Below, piece by piece: positions 1 to 10,190 of a DNA stretch of 64,000 nucleotides. How positions within the stretch are numbered: position 1 is the stretch's first letter; every line of letters starts with the position of its first letter. Made by a program: the position numbers and the translations under genes. Origin of the DNA: Dioscorea cayenensis subsp. rotundata (taxonomy: Eukaryota > Streptophyta > Magnoliopsida > Dioscoreales > Dioscoreaceae); NCBI RefSeq assembly GCF_009730915.1, contig NC_052474.1, forward strand, positions 5,553,501-5,617,500. The letters run 5' to 3'. The notes beneath the pieces are model-generated. The model was given only the letters and a program-made list of their open reading frames with translations, was not told the DNA's origin and did not search any database.

Positions 1-451
1 CAAATGTCTGGTTGTCATCAGGGGATGTTTCACAAATGAAAATGTCTGAGAAGAAATTAGATCTTTGTCTATTTGAAGACTGTTTTGTTTCTTGTTTTTT
101 TGGACGTGGAAACTTACTTTTGATGAAAAGATTCTGTTTTTCAAATAAGGGTAGGATCAACATTCATTGGCAGTATTAAATGTTGAATGAATTGGTATGT
201 AAGACATCAAAAGCTTCTTTTTTGATCAAGTTTCCTACTTTTGTTAGTGTTAAATCTGAAGAATTTCAGATCCATTTTCAAAGTTTTCAACTCACTTGTC
301 TGATTGTCATCCGGTGATTTTTCCCAAATGAAAAGATCTGAGTTTCATTTTTAATGTTTCTGTATTTAAATTTCAAATGTCTGATGTATCATTTTTATTG
401 AATTTACATAGTGATTCTAATTTCTTGTTTATCTCTTGTTGAAATGGATAG
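1..451 (+). other. Intron sequence upstream of the last exon, with an internal repeat
   Basis: The stretch has no coding signal. A segment near 5-60 (TCTGGTTGTCATCAGGGGAT, then CACAAATGAAAATGTCTGAG) recurs near 300-350 in diverged form (TCTGATTGTCATCCGGTGAT, then CCCAAATGAAAAGATCTGAG). This suggests a duplicated intron segment with a period of about 295 bases. Confidence 0.4.
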
Positions 452-768
452 AGAAGGATGTGAAAGCTCCTAATTTGATAGAAAGAGCAAAGGAGGAGAT
501 TGAAGCAATCATGCATAGGGAGAAGAAGCATAATAAGGAGACTCATGGAATGCGTGATGACATCGATGAGACTACACCTATCGACGAGATTAAAGGCCCC
601 AATGTCTTCGAAAGAGCAAAGGAGGAGATTGGGGCCCTTGTAGAAACTATTCATTCAAAGAAGGAGCATGATCACCAAATGCATTCAGAGGATCGAAAGG
701 GCTTTTGGGAACTTCTTGGTAGAAGTTTTGAGAAATTTTGCTCTCCGTTTACTCCAAAGCGAGATTGA
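452..768 (+). CDS. Small conserved plant protein of unknown function, last exon (5' part outside window)
   Basis: This is the terminal exon of a small, highly charged protein; earlier exons should lie left of position 1. A pyrimidine-rich tract before an AG at about 450-453 looks like the acceptor. No in-frame ATG precedes the conserved part, so an internal exon boundary fits better than a start here. The exon encodes about 105 residues and holds two copies of a motif: KAPNLIERAKEEIEAI, then KGPNVFERAKEEIGAL about 45 residues later. Between them lies an acidic stretch (RDDIDETTPIDEIK). The C-terminus is FWELLGRSFEKFCSPFTPKRD-like, with aromatic and basic residues. I remember similar short proteins as conserved in land plants but know no function. 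There is no signal peptide or membrane segment in the visible part. The repeated ERAKEEIEA segments would form amphipathic helices, which is an inference. Confidence 0.6.
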
Positions 769-1566
769 TTTTCAAATGAAAGAACATTGGTGTTTGCTTG
801 TGTTGTATCTTGGATGAAAATGCTCTTGTTGTGTATCTTGGTTTGCTTGTGTTGCATACATTGGTGTTTATATGAATGAGAATTTTGTTCATGATTTATA
901 TTTGGGACTCATTTCCTGAAGCTGTAGATCATTAACAGTAATTAATTTCTGGATATCCAGAGTGCATATCATTTGCTTTTTATTGTCTCTTGTTGTTTGC
1001 TTGTGTTCTGTATGTTGGTTTTTATGAATGAAAATTTTGTCTGTGGTTCATATTGATATTCATTTCAGGGAGCAGTGAAAAAACTTCTTATCATTGCAAC
1101 ACTAAACATCCATGTTTATGACTGAAACTTTGGGATTCAGTTCAGGAAGCAGAGAAATTTCGATGTTAAGATTTTTAACCGGAATGGAAAAGAATTGTGT
1201 TGCAACAACACCACATGATACTTGGAATGAAATAAATCAATGTCTTCGGTTGTTATATGAATCCATTCCTTATAACATGATTGCAAGGTTATTCATCTGT
1301 TCAGCAGTACCAAATGTCATTTGAACATGTGTGCCTTCGATTATTAGGTTCAGTCTCACATAAGGTATAAATGCAGAAATGAAGATACAGGGCGATACCG
1401 ATACTAAGAATACGATACTTTAAGGATTCACTCAATCCAAACATATATTTTCCCAATAAAACATGCATTTGTTTCCTGTAGGCAATGTTCTTCATCTAAA
1501 ATGCAGAAATATTCAACAGAACCAGTGATGAGAAATACAAACTTTTTCACAAGAGTTTGGCATTCT
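769..1566. other. 3' flank and intergenic DNA with a repeated UTR motif
   Basis: This is probably the 3' UTR of the preceding gene followed by spacer. A motif of the form GTTTGCTTGTGTT, then TTGGTGTTTAT, then GAATGAGAATTTTGT occurs near 842-890 and again near 1003-1040, with part of it also at about 790. No credible gene is seen. The short ORF at 1112-1324 has no recognisable domain. Confidence 0.35.
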
Positions 1567-1794
1567 TCAAAGAACACAAGCTTTCATCTCATCCTTCGGT
1601 TTCCCCGGGAACCCAGCGGCACTACATGCAGCTTCACACTTGATGCCACATTCCTCGAATCTGCTAATCTTCTCCTTCTGGCAGTATTTCATGCATTCAC
1701 AGTAACAATTCTGGCCAGCATCCCCCCTGCTCACAAAAGACATGAACAAAATCATGCACATGAAAATCAATGGCGCCATATTCTTAGATGCCAT
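1567..1794 (-). CDS. Secreted cysteine-rich peptide (thionin-like / unclassified CRP)
   Basis: The gene is a single exon of 75 codons. I chose the ATG at 1794 rather than the in-frame one at 1830 because it leaves a compact signal peptide. Residues 4-26 are a short basic start, a hydrophobic core rich in Met, Phe, Ile and Leu, and a small-residue cleavage region (SRGDAG). The mature part of about 49 residues has eight cysteines: a CxCxC cluster at 30, 32 and 34, then 38, 49, 53, 57 and 73. The run C-x3-C-x10-C-x3-C-x3-C resembles plant thionin-like and other small defence or signalling peptides. The leading CxCxC is not a classical thionin, defensin or snakin pattern. Secretion and disulfide folding are expected; target and activity are unknown. 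It lies about 690 bases upstream of the EPFL gene, on the opposite strand. Confidence 0.65.
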   Translation of the reverse strand: MASKNMAPLIFMCMILFMSFVSRGDAGQNCYCECMKYCQKEKISRFEECGIKCEAACSAAGFPGKPKDEMKACVL

Positions 1795-2257
1795 TATCTT
1801 CTTGCTATCCCAATCACTGGTTACAAACATTGCAAGAATTTGATAACTAAATAAGAGAAAAGAAATTAAGAAAAGAAAAACAGTTGTTTGAAATGGTCAA
1901 AAGCTTAGTTTGAAACTATTTTTGGTTAAAATCTATTTTAAACAACAGAATGAAGGAAATACACTAAAAATAGAACACAGTTAGAACTTGGAACTCATTT
2001 AGCTGTGCAGTAAATGTGAATCCTGCCATGCATTCAAGCTCAGATGACAACTCAAGCATGCCTTTGATTGACATGAAAGCATTCATGCATGTCTGGTTTC
2101 CATCACAGTCCTTTAAATGAAAAGGCATGCAGTCTGCTCTATTTTCCCAAGTAATCACCTCAAATGGAAACTTATTAGGAAAAGAGAGATAGAGAAAGTG
2201 GATTCTTTGTGACCCGAGGACTTAGATTGTGGAGAGTGATGTAGTGTTCAAGTGAGG

Positions 2258-2305
2258 TCACATATATATATATATAAAACAAAATATATGTATATATATA
2301 TATAT
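2258..2305. repeat. TA/TATG-rich microsatellite
   Basis: Two runs of alternating T and A are separated by a short A-rich spacer. They lie about 125 bases upstream of the EPFL TATA box, in the spacer between the two divergent small-peptide genes. Confidence 0.8.
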
Positions 2306-2428
2306 CTCTTGGGAACAGGAAGAAAAACAGTACACCAATGCGTGAAGAAAACAAGTGAGACTTTAATGTGGAAAAACCAAAGAACAAAAGGAAGTTACCA
2401 TTCTTGAGATAGAGCTCAAAGCTATTCC

Positions 2429-2435
2429 TATATAA
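2429..2435 (+). promoter_or_regulatory. Probable TATA box of the EPFL gene
   Basis: TATATAA lies 50 bases upstream of the ATG pair at 2485/2488. Transcription starting about 30 bases downstream would exclude the earlier ATG at 2446, which supports the later start. This rests on spacing only. Confidence 0.45.
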
Positions 2436-2484
2436 CAAACAAACCATGCAATCCCTTCACTTCATTCTCTCATATCATAACTTC

Positions 2485-2944
2485 ATGATGAAACAGTGGC
2501 AACAAAACAAGCTTTTTCCACTTGTTCTCCTCCTTATTCTGCTTTTCATTGCATGGAGATCAATACAAGGTGGGAGAGTTTATTGGTAACTTTTTTTTCT
2601 TTTCTTTTTTTTTTCTGTTTTGTTTAAATGTATTACTCATTACTTTTTTTTTCCTTTTGTTTTAATTATCAGGGGTTAATGGAGAATGGGAGGGAAAACA
2701 GGTTCAATCTCATTCACTATTTTTGAAAGATTAATGTGATGGTTTGTAAATTATATGTATGTTTGTTTGGGAATTGCAGGGAATGAAGAGAGCTGGCTCA
2801 AGACCACCAAATTGTGCTCATAAATGTGGGGAATGTAAGCCCTGTTTAGCTATGCAAGTGCCCACAATAACATATCAGCAGTTCCCTTATTATGAACCTG
2901 AAGGATGGAAATGCCAGTGTGGTTCCTCAGTTTTCAATCCATGA
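2485..2944 (+). CDS. EPFL: EPIDERMAL PATTERNING FACTOR-like secreted peptide
   Basis: There are three coding exons: 2485-2569, 2673-2701 and 2780-2944, giving 92 residues. All junctions are GT-AG and phases agree. Residues 1-9 are basic or polar (MMKQWQQNK) and 10-24 are a Leu/Ile/Val/Phe core, which makes a clear signal peptide. The C-terminal domain starts at GSRPP, a hallmark of EPFL peptides. It carries six cysteines at 50, 54, 57, 60, 83 and 85 in the pattern Cx3CxxCxxC, a 22-residue loop, then CxC, and ends FNP. EPFL peptides are apoplastic ligands of ERECTA-family kinases, with TMM in some cases, and control stomatal spacing, inflorescence growth or organ shape. The CLAMQVPT segment and NP terminus recall the EPFL1/2/3/8 side of the family, but the short loop resembles EPFL4/6, so I do not assign a subfamily. 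An in-frame ATG at 2446 would add 13 residues. The tiny 29-base middle exon is easily missed. Confidence 0.88.
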
Positions 2945-3384
2945 AATCAAACTAGTTCTCAGAATCATCATCATGAGCATCAGACAAAAATATGATCGCC
3001 ATGTTTTCAACCAATTAGTGAGATAAACCTATGTTTGTAGCTGTAATCACCGTTTGAGATTAACGTTTTATAAGTACTTGTAGTTTGACATTTGTCACTT
3101 GTTAAGAGTACTATTTGAACAAGTTTCCTTAATTTTCACTAGCTTGACAACAATTTTTCAGTCTGAGAATGATATAAACAAAGCTTTCAATCAATTTATA
3201 GATACCATACAACTTTCAATTCATTTAAAGAGATAACACAAGTATTTCTCCCGAATTTTGATTTCAATCTTGAATTCACCATGCCAAGACTTAAACTACT
3301 ATCAGGTTCTCCTGAATTTTGCTTCAATCTTGAATCATCAGTGCTTTCATAAAACATTGATTTGTATAGTTCGAACAAGACCCT

Positions 3385-6300
3385 TTATGCAGAAGCTTGT
3401 ACTGAAGCGGTCTTTTCCCGTGGCGGCACCCGGAGGATGGATTTCATCATGTCATAGGCAGTGAAACCAATGGCCACTGATGGAACGACCTGAAAGATGA
3501 CAATTAAGGCTGTTAAGAAGAACTTGATAACCAAATAATAGCCAGATAATTCTGAATAACAACATAGGCAGCCATAATAAAGAACTGGATCATATAGCCT
3601 TGCATAATAAGTACCTTGACATAGTTAAGGCTAAGACCAGCAAACAATTGTTTCCATCCTTGATTTCGAACGATGAAGTTGAGCCCTTGAATTGTTCCCT
3701 TGATTTGAGGAGAACCAAGTTGATTAGACTGCTGATTGTTCTGGACCTGAGAACATGAAAGCAAGAAAATAAGATGAGCTGCATAGTCCAATTTGGTTTG
3801 AAAGCCGTCCCTCTGTTATAACTTCGATGCCAAATTTTTAAAATACCTGCATCTGCCTCCTAACAACATCAAGTGGGTATGTGAGAGTCTGCCCAAATAA
3901 GCCTGCTAAAGCACCACAGGAAAGCCGTAAAACAACAGATTTTTGGTGCTCTTCGGGGACCCGAGTCTTGAGTTCCTCATATATGTAAAACTTCAGACCA
4001 GCATAAGGAAGAATGCCAATAAGAGTTGGACCTGCACAGAATATATATTGGTGACAGTGAGAGAGCTTCATTTGAAGATAACAGATAAATCAAAATAAAT
4101 AAAAAGAAATAAAGACATTGGATAAATGTCCCAAAGAGAAAAAAGGGGGAAAAACTAGGCTGGGGAAAAAATCGAAAGTACTACAATGGGTGCCTTTACC
4201 CTTTATCTTTAGTGCCCATCAAAGACCGTACAGTTTTCACCCATAACTCAAACTCAGAGTTAAGTTTTAACAAAACTATGTATGCACCCAACATACCCTT
4301 CTGCAAATAGGGCAATCTTTTGTCCACCTTTGATGTTTGTCATCTGAGAACTTAGCCTACATATAGATATGGGCATCAAAGATTTGACATCCATTGGGCG
4401 TTCGAATGAGACAGGCTTACATTCAGGAAAGCTATGATGATGGGCATAAATAATTTAGTAGCTGTCAGAGAAACTATTGATATCAAAGACATGCAAATAA
4501 AATGTGGTTTATCATCCCTATCAATACAGGCATTCTTTTACAGTATACATATAGCGTAGTCAAATTTAAGGAGAATTCATAGTTTTAAAATATTTTCTTC
4601 ATAATGGTCTTCGTTTATTGAAGCATGGTTCTTTGCAAAGCGGGAGGAATGGTTTTGATGGTTGGTAAAGAATCCACAATCAACAAAACATCACTAGACT
4701 CCACTCGTAAAAGTAGATCTCAGAACTCCAAGCATTTAACTATATTCATGGAGTAATAAACTAAAGGAAAATCACTGAGAGGCCTGAAACATAGGTACAT
4801 AACAAAATCATCTAGGATAATAAGATTATCCAAATGGGCTGCCGATTTTATGATAAGAATCTGAAATCAAATTTAAGAAAGATGCATACCAACTCCTCGA
4901 TACAAGGATCGTAATCCACCTTCCATATAGACACTTCTGAAAACATCTTTAATACCATTATAAGAAGGCTGGGCATTATAACTCAATGAATTCCCAATTC
5001 TTGTGTTAGCCATCTACACAAACAAACGAAAAGAAGTTTGGTATTAGATAAAACAACATATGGCATCATACCTCAAGGCTAGTAATATAAGAATGTTAAT
5101 ATAGAGTATTAAAAAATAATAATTAACTGCAAAACCATATGGCAAGAACATTTTTATTGTATCAGTGTTAATTCAGTCAGATACATTTCGAGAGACAGGA
5201 AGCCATAAAAAAATGGTTATTTGAGTTATACTATACAAAGAATGTAAGGCTATAGTAGTAACTTACAAGGTAGTCAAATCGAGATTCGAATCGTGAATCG
5301 AAATTCTAAATTTGTGAATCGAGTATCGTGAATCGAATCGTATCGTAAGATTCGGTTCAACATTTTAAAGTCATATATATATAACATGATTATATAAAAA
5401 ATAAAAAAATAAAAATTCTAAGTCATAAATTAAATATAAACTAGTTTGGAAGACATTTTCTTAGTTTGAGATCCTGTTTTGAGCTTAGAAGACATTTAAG
5501 TATTAAGCAAACCTATATATATTTAAAAAAAAACATTAGTTATTTCAAAAATAGTTCAGATTTAGAAATTAATAGAATAATCACAAAAAGATTAAATTAT
5601 GTTAAAGATTAGTTTTTAAATTAAAAAGATTTCTGTCCATAACAAGAGTTTTAAGATAACAAATTAATTTGATATTAAAATTAAAAAAAAAAAGCATTAT
5701 CTTTTAATTAATCTTTGAATTTGTTTTTGGATAACAAATTTAAAGATTAATTAAATAATCACTAATTTAAAAAACTTTTATAATAATTAAAATAGTTGAT
5801 CGCATACATTATAATAAAGAATTTAAAAGAAAAAGAGAAGAATGCCAAGAAAGATGAAGATATGGTATAAAATGCCTTTGTTGAGGATGTTGGAATAAAA
5901 TAACAAAATTTCTCCTTCCTCATATGTTTCTTACTCTTTTTATTCTTCCTTTTCCTTTGATTTTCTTTTTTTTTTTTTTTAATTCAAAACTTGTATTAAC
6001 TAGGAATCGTTGATCTTCTCAATTTATATCGATTCGACCGATTCGAGACAGATTCAAATGATTCATTCACGATTCTAAATCAATTTCGATTCTTTTATAA
6101 GATTCGAACCGTTACGGGTGAAAAACGATATGAATCGTAAGATTCGTATCGAGAACCGTACGATTCTAACTACACTGGTAACTTATTAAATAATGGTAGA
6201 AATAGCGATATGTTGAAAAATTAAGTATGACATTAAACTAGAAGAAAAGAAAAATGTACGCAATGAAGATGACATAAATAACATAAAATACCTCATAAGC

Positions 6301-7687
6301 TAGTTTAGTCCGAGCCAAATCTAGAGGATAGGTACATAAAACAGCAGTTCCACCAGCTGCTGAGCCAGCTAAAAGATCAATGGAAGGTCCACTTCCCAAG
6401 GAGGGGCAGTTATTCAAAATCCAGCACCGATATTGTTCGTATGTCATAAAATGTAGTGCCGCATAGGGCACAATTCGAAGAACACTAGCACCATTCCCCC
6501 TGGAAGAAAAATAAAAGAAAGAATAATTATTTAACACAAAAGAGACCACTGCAACTAATGCAGACTCTGCTATCTGATGGCTATGAAACTTACTTGTAGA
6601 AGCCTAGAATACCCTCTTGTTGCTTTACCTTATTCAAGGATTGGAAAATTCCAAGAGATTTAAACTCTGACGTTCTTGTCTATACATGTTAGAAGATGTG
6701 AAAAATCAGAAATATGTAAAACATTATTTAGTATTTATCTCAAATAATTGGTTGATGGTCAACAAAAATAAAAACTGTTAGAAAGACCAAACAAAATAAT
6801 TAGAAAGGAAAATAAGGTTTGGTATTATCAAATTATAAATAAAAAAAGCAAAACAATATCCATTTCATCTGACAAAAATAGGTATTTAAGCAGGCACCTA
6901 AATCTACATAATTTGATTTGATATTCAAATGTTGTTGAAAAGCATAAGAGTAAGCAAATTGAAAGTCAGATGATCTCAAAGAGTAAGTCAAGTAAAAGGC
7001 CAAATTTCAAGAAGCATTTAAGTGAAAATAAATAACACTTCATAGGAAAAGCAAATAGAGATCCAGCAATCCTATATTTGCAATCAAGGTATGATTGCCC
7101 ATAAAATGACAACCTAAGAATCAGCGAAGAGTTCCAATACCTCACATGATTCAATGTTTCATCAATACAAGTCATATAACCACCCTTGTTAATTGGAAAC
7201 AGTAGATTAATTAACGCAACCAAAATTTAGTATGCAACTAACATATGGCGTCAATCAGCACAGAATCAGAAGTAATGGTTTGGTTTTAATTTCTTTTTGT
7301 GTCATATAAAGAATGTAAATCTATCCATCATGCTAAATTACACCGATCCAGAGCACAAGCCTAAAGAAAGAAATATAAAGAAGCAAACAAAACGCAATCT
7401 TTTCAAATAAAACAACCTAAGATCATGACCAACGTAAACAGAACCAATCTTTTTCATCACAATTGCAGAAAAAAACGTTGAGACACACATACCTGCATGA
7501 GAATCTTCACACGCTCCAGTGGTGCAACGGCACTCTTAGAGAAACCCCCGGCCGCGCCCCCAGCAATCAATTCCTTAATATAAACTGGAACCAAATCGAG
7601 CAAAGACACATCCACATCCACATCCGCCGCCGAGGCCGTAGCCGAAGTCAAGGTCGAACCTTGCGACGATCCCATCTCCAGAGCCAC
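3385..7687 (-). CDS. CoAc1: Mitochondrial coenzyme A carrier (mitochondrial carrier family)
   Basis: Seven coding exons, read right to left: 7687-7493, 6679-6594, 6499-6292, 5013-4890, 4031-3847, 3746-3615 and 3489-3385, giving 344 residues. The protein has three mitochondrial-carrier repeats with signature starts PLERVK (56-61), PLDLAR (152-157) and PLDVVR (257-262), plus blocks such as [20 protein letters not shown] and [18 protein letters not shown]. These blocks match, from memory, the plant CoA carriers CoAc1/CoAc2, which import CoA across the inner mitochondrial membrane. Length fits the family (about 330), with an Ala/Ser/Asp-rich N-terminal extension before the first repeat. ATGs at 7687 and 7675 are both possible. 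A further donor-like G|GTAATT at about 7757 suggests a non-coding first exon from about 8110, with a 5'-UTR intron. The gene is convergent with EPFL, whose stop is 441 bases away. Intron 3 holds a DNA transposon. Intron 4 (4032-4889) holds unremarkable AT-rich sequence. Confidence 0.93.
5266..6177. mobile_element. Non-autonomous hAT-type element in CoA-carrier intron 3
   Basis: The element is 912 bases and flanked by an exact 8-base direct repeat GTAACTTA (5258-5265 and 6178-6185). Eight bases is the hAT target-site size. Ends are imperfect inverted repeats: CAAGGTAGTCAAATCG on the left, and the complement of the right end reads CAGTGTAGTTAGAATCG. Both subterminal regions are packed with GAATCG/CGATTC copies in both orientations, as expected for transposase-binding repeats. 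The middle (about 5370-5990) is extremely AT-rich with no ORF, so it is not self-mobile. It lies between splice sites and leaves the host exons intact. Confidence 0.85.
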
Positions 7688-8138
7688 CGTAAAACACTAA
7701 ATAAACTAAGTATCACACCTTAATAACCAAATCAAAGCCCAAATAACCCTAATTACCCAGCCTGTAGCTTCGCAAACTCCTTATCCCATCTATCCCTGGG
7801 CAAACAGAAGCCGAAATCTCTCTGCAGCGCGGAGAGGAGGGATCGAATGCTAAGAAACTCGCGGGGTCTCTTCGCATCCGAGGCGGAGTCGGAGAGGAGA
7901 AGATACATCAAAAGGAGAGAAGAAAGCCGAGAAGGAGGCGAATTCGGAAACCAAGAAATCAACAGATCGTCTACGACCAAGGATCAATCACGATCTCGCT
8001 GATTCCCATCGAGAAGGGCGATCAATCGAGGAGGGATTCACAAACCCTAGAATCGAATTCTCTCCCTCTCGATCGCGCCCTTCTCTGCGATCCCCTTCTG
8101 CGCTCCTTCGTTGCTCCTTCCACGATGGAGAGAGACGA

Positions 8139-8149
8139 TTAAATATATA
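8139..8149 (-). promoter_or_regulatory. TATA box of the CoA-carrier gene
   Basis: On the minus strand the sequence reads TATATATTTAA, followed by a CT-rich stretch typical of plant transcription starts. It lies about 450 bases upstream of the coding ATG. The long leader and 5'-UTR intron proposed for the gene fill that distance. Confidence 0.55.
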
Positions 8150-8384
8150 CGAGCTCGTGCCTCGAGATGCGTGCAAGATGGAATATCTCGAGGTTATTCC
8201 TTCAGATTCGTGCAATAGTACCGATCTCTAGGCAATTTTGGACGGTCAGACTGAAAGGCGCATGTTGCGGCTAAGTAACACTAAGTTGTTCGTATTTGTC
8301 GTTTAGTCCACGGTGGAATGATGCCGATGGGTCCCGCTTTAAGACCATGTCTATTTGGATTCTAATTCCCTGGATGCCCCTGTG

Positions 8385-8630
8385 GTTCACGTGTTTATTC
8401 CCGGAATACCCCTCCTCCTGCGGCATCTCATTCCTGGATTGACCCTGCTTGGATTGGCCGGCAAGATTGTGTTCCTGAAATGGCCCCATCTAATCAGTAA
8501 TCACATCTTTGTTTGGGAGACGCGGATTGGCTCGGTAGAATGTATGTATATAAATATATTCTCAAAATAACCCCCGAGTATCACGTGTATCTTCCCGAAA
8601 TACCCGTCGCTCCTCGAGATAAGATCAAAG
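8385..8630. promoter_or_regulatory. Duplicated ACGT-core block upstream of the CoA carrier
   Basis: A block of about 40 bases occurs twice, about 192 bases apart: TTCACGTGTTTATTCCCGG then AATACCCCTCCTCC near 8388, and ATCACGTGTATCTTCCCG then AAATACCCGTCGCTCC near 8580. Each begins with a CACGTG G-box core. A third ACACGTGG and a TGACGTC follow at about 8653-8695. G-box and TGACG elements bind bZIP and bHLH factors, so this may be a regulatory module. Direction and target are inferred from position only. Confidence 0.4.
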
Positions 8631-8639
8631 TAGATCCAA

Positions 8640-10190
8640 GGGATGATCTGGAAACACGTGGAGAGATTTTGGCCTAGTGGGGCCCGGTGACGTCGGAAAT
8701 TCCGGTTATAGTCACTATTCTGTGGCTTGGAAGTGGCCACATGGATGGCTGAGATCACTCAGTTAAGAAAACACTCCCTCAAACGGACGGTGAAGATGGA
8801 TGGGCTTTTAATAACAATCATACAACTGGGCTTTCAAGCAAATAAAGCCCATTGACATTAACTGGGCTTTTATATATTGGATAGAGTCAAATAAAGACAA
8901 CCTTTAATTTAATTTATTTGCAAATAAGAGCCCTTAAACAATTTATTTCTATAAATATCAGTTGTATTTGTATGCCGGTGATAAATTGGGATGAGGAGAG
9001 ATATTCAATTGATGGACGATGGAGATTGATGGTGTAGGATAATTTTGTGATAAGCATTGATCAATTATTTTGAATCGTAATAAATTTTTAGTATACTATT
9101 AATTATAAAAATTATTTTAAAATATAACACATGTCTGAGTAATGGATATTAGATTGGAACTTGAAGTTTGGACTATTTAGATATTCATGCATCTCTTTAG
9201 GTCCCTATAAAAGGAGAGTTTTGTTTCTGGCAAGATTGAAAAAAGAGTTATTAATTTTTTAATCAGTGAACAATATTACAATATAGATAGTTCCTTAGTA
9301 TTATGTATGCAATTTTATATAAATTTATGTTATTTGTATGTAAAATCATGCTACAATATGTATCAATCTCTATGATCTCTAGAAAAATATCATTTATCAA
9401 ATTCCTTTACATGAAGGATAAGAGCTAGACCCCTAGAAGCCCATTCCAATTGTATTTGGGCTATAAATTATTGCAAGAGAAAAAGAGTTGAGAAAGGAAG
9501 GGAAATGTTAAAAATAAAAAAATTAAAGTAATTGCCATGAACTCCACATTTTGTATATAGATGATTAGTTAAATTGATATTTGTCTTAGTATTGAAATGC
9601 AAAAACATATATGTAAAATAAAATTAATGAAAAGTATTTAAGTAATATTTTCTTTTTCTACAACAAAGATATATGAAGTTCAATTGGGTCTTTTAAAGGT
9701 TAAAACAAATTGATAAAATAAGTGTGGGCTCCTTTCTTTCCATCCGGCCTTTGATTTGGATTGACCAGATAAAAAGCATGGATCACAAATCAAATTTTAA
9801 TATTTTGTAGACTTCAAGGGATTGTGTGTTCATGACTTCCATTAGGGGCAAGCCCCTAATGTTAATTACCCTGGACATTGTCACAGGAACCTCCGATTAA
9901 AAAAATAAGTGTGAAGAAAGAAAGAAACTCTGACAAATAAATTTTTATTCATGAATTCATAGTCTTCGTTAAAAGTACAAGAAATTTGGAATTTAATCAT
10001 CTTGACACAACAATAATTGTAGCCTTTTATCTCCTTCCGACTATTTTGCCATAAATCGCCCTTTGACTTTTGTTGACTTTTGGTCTTCGTCAACGGTCGA
10101 AATATGCATCTTGAACATGACTTAAAAACTGGTGAAGTTGTGTCTTGGATATTTGAATTTGCATCTTGGACTTGATTTGGAACTTGATTT
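8640..10190. other. Intergenic AT-rich region with a TGGGCT cluster
   Basis: No credible gene is seen. Four TGGGCT/AGCCCA (site II-like) motifs cluster at about 8802-8876. These are bound by TCP factors in many housekeeping promoters, but this cluster is more than 650 bases from the nearest TATA box. The rest is AT-rich spacer that grades into the tandem array. Confidence 0.35.

Noticed and set aside
1964..2158. Minus-strand ORF with four cysteines (DCMPFHLKDCDGNQTCMN region)
   Set aside because: It has no signal peptide, no family match known to me and no convincing splice link to the cysteine-rich gene. It could be a stray exon remnant.
6100..6125. tRNA-like GATTCGAACC word
   Set aside because: It is one of many GATTCG subterminal repeats of the hAT element, and no cloverleaf can be formed.
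8271..8758. Three overlapping ORFs upstream of the CoA carrier
   Set aside because: They have no domain and overlap each other on both strands in a motif-rich upstream region.
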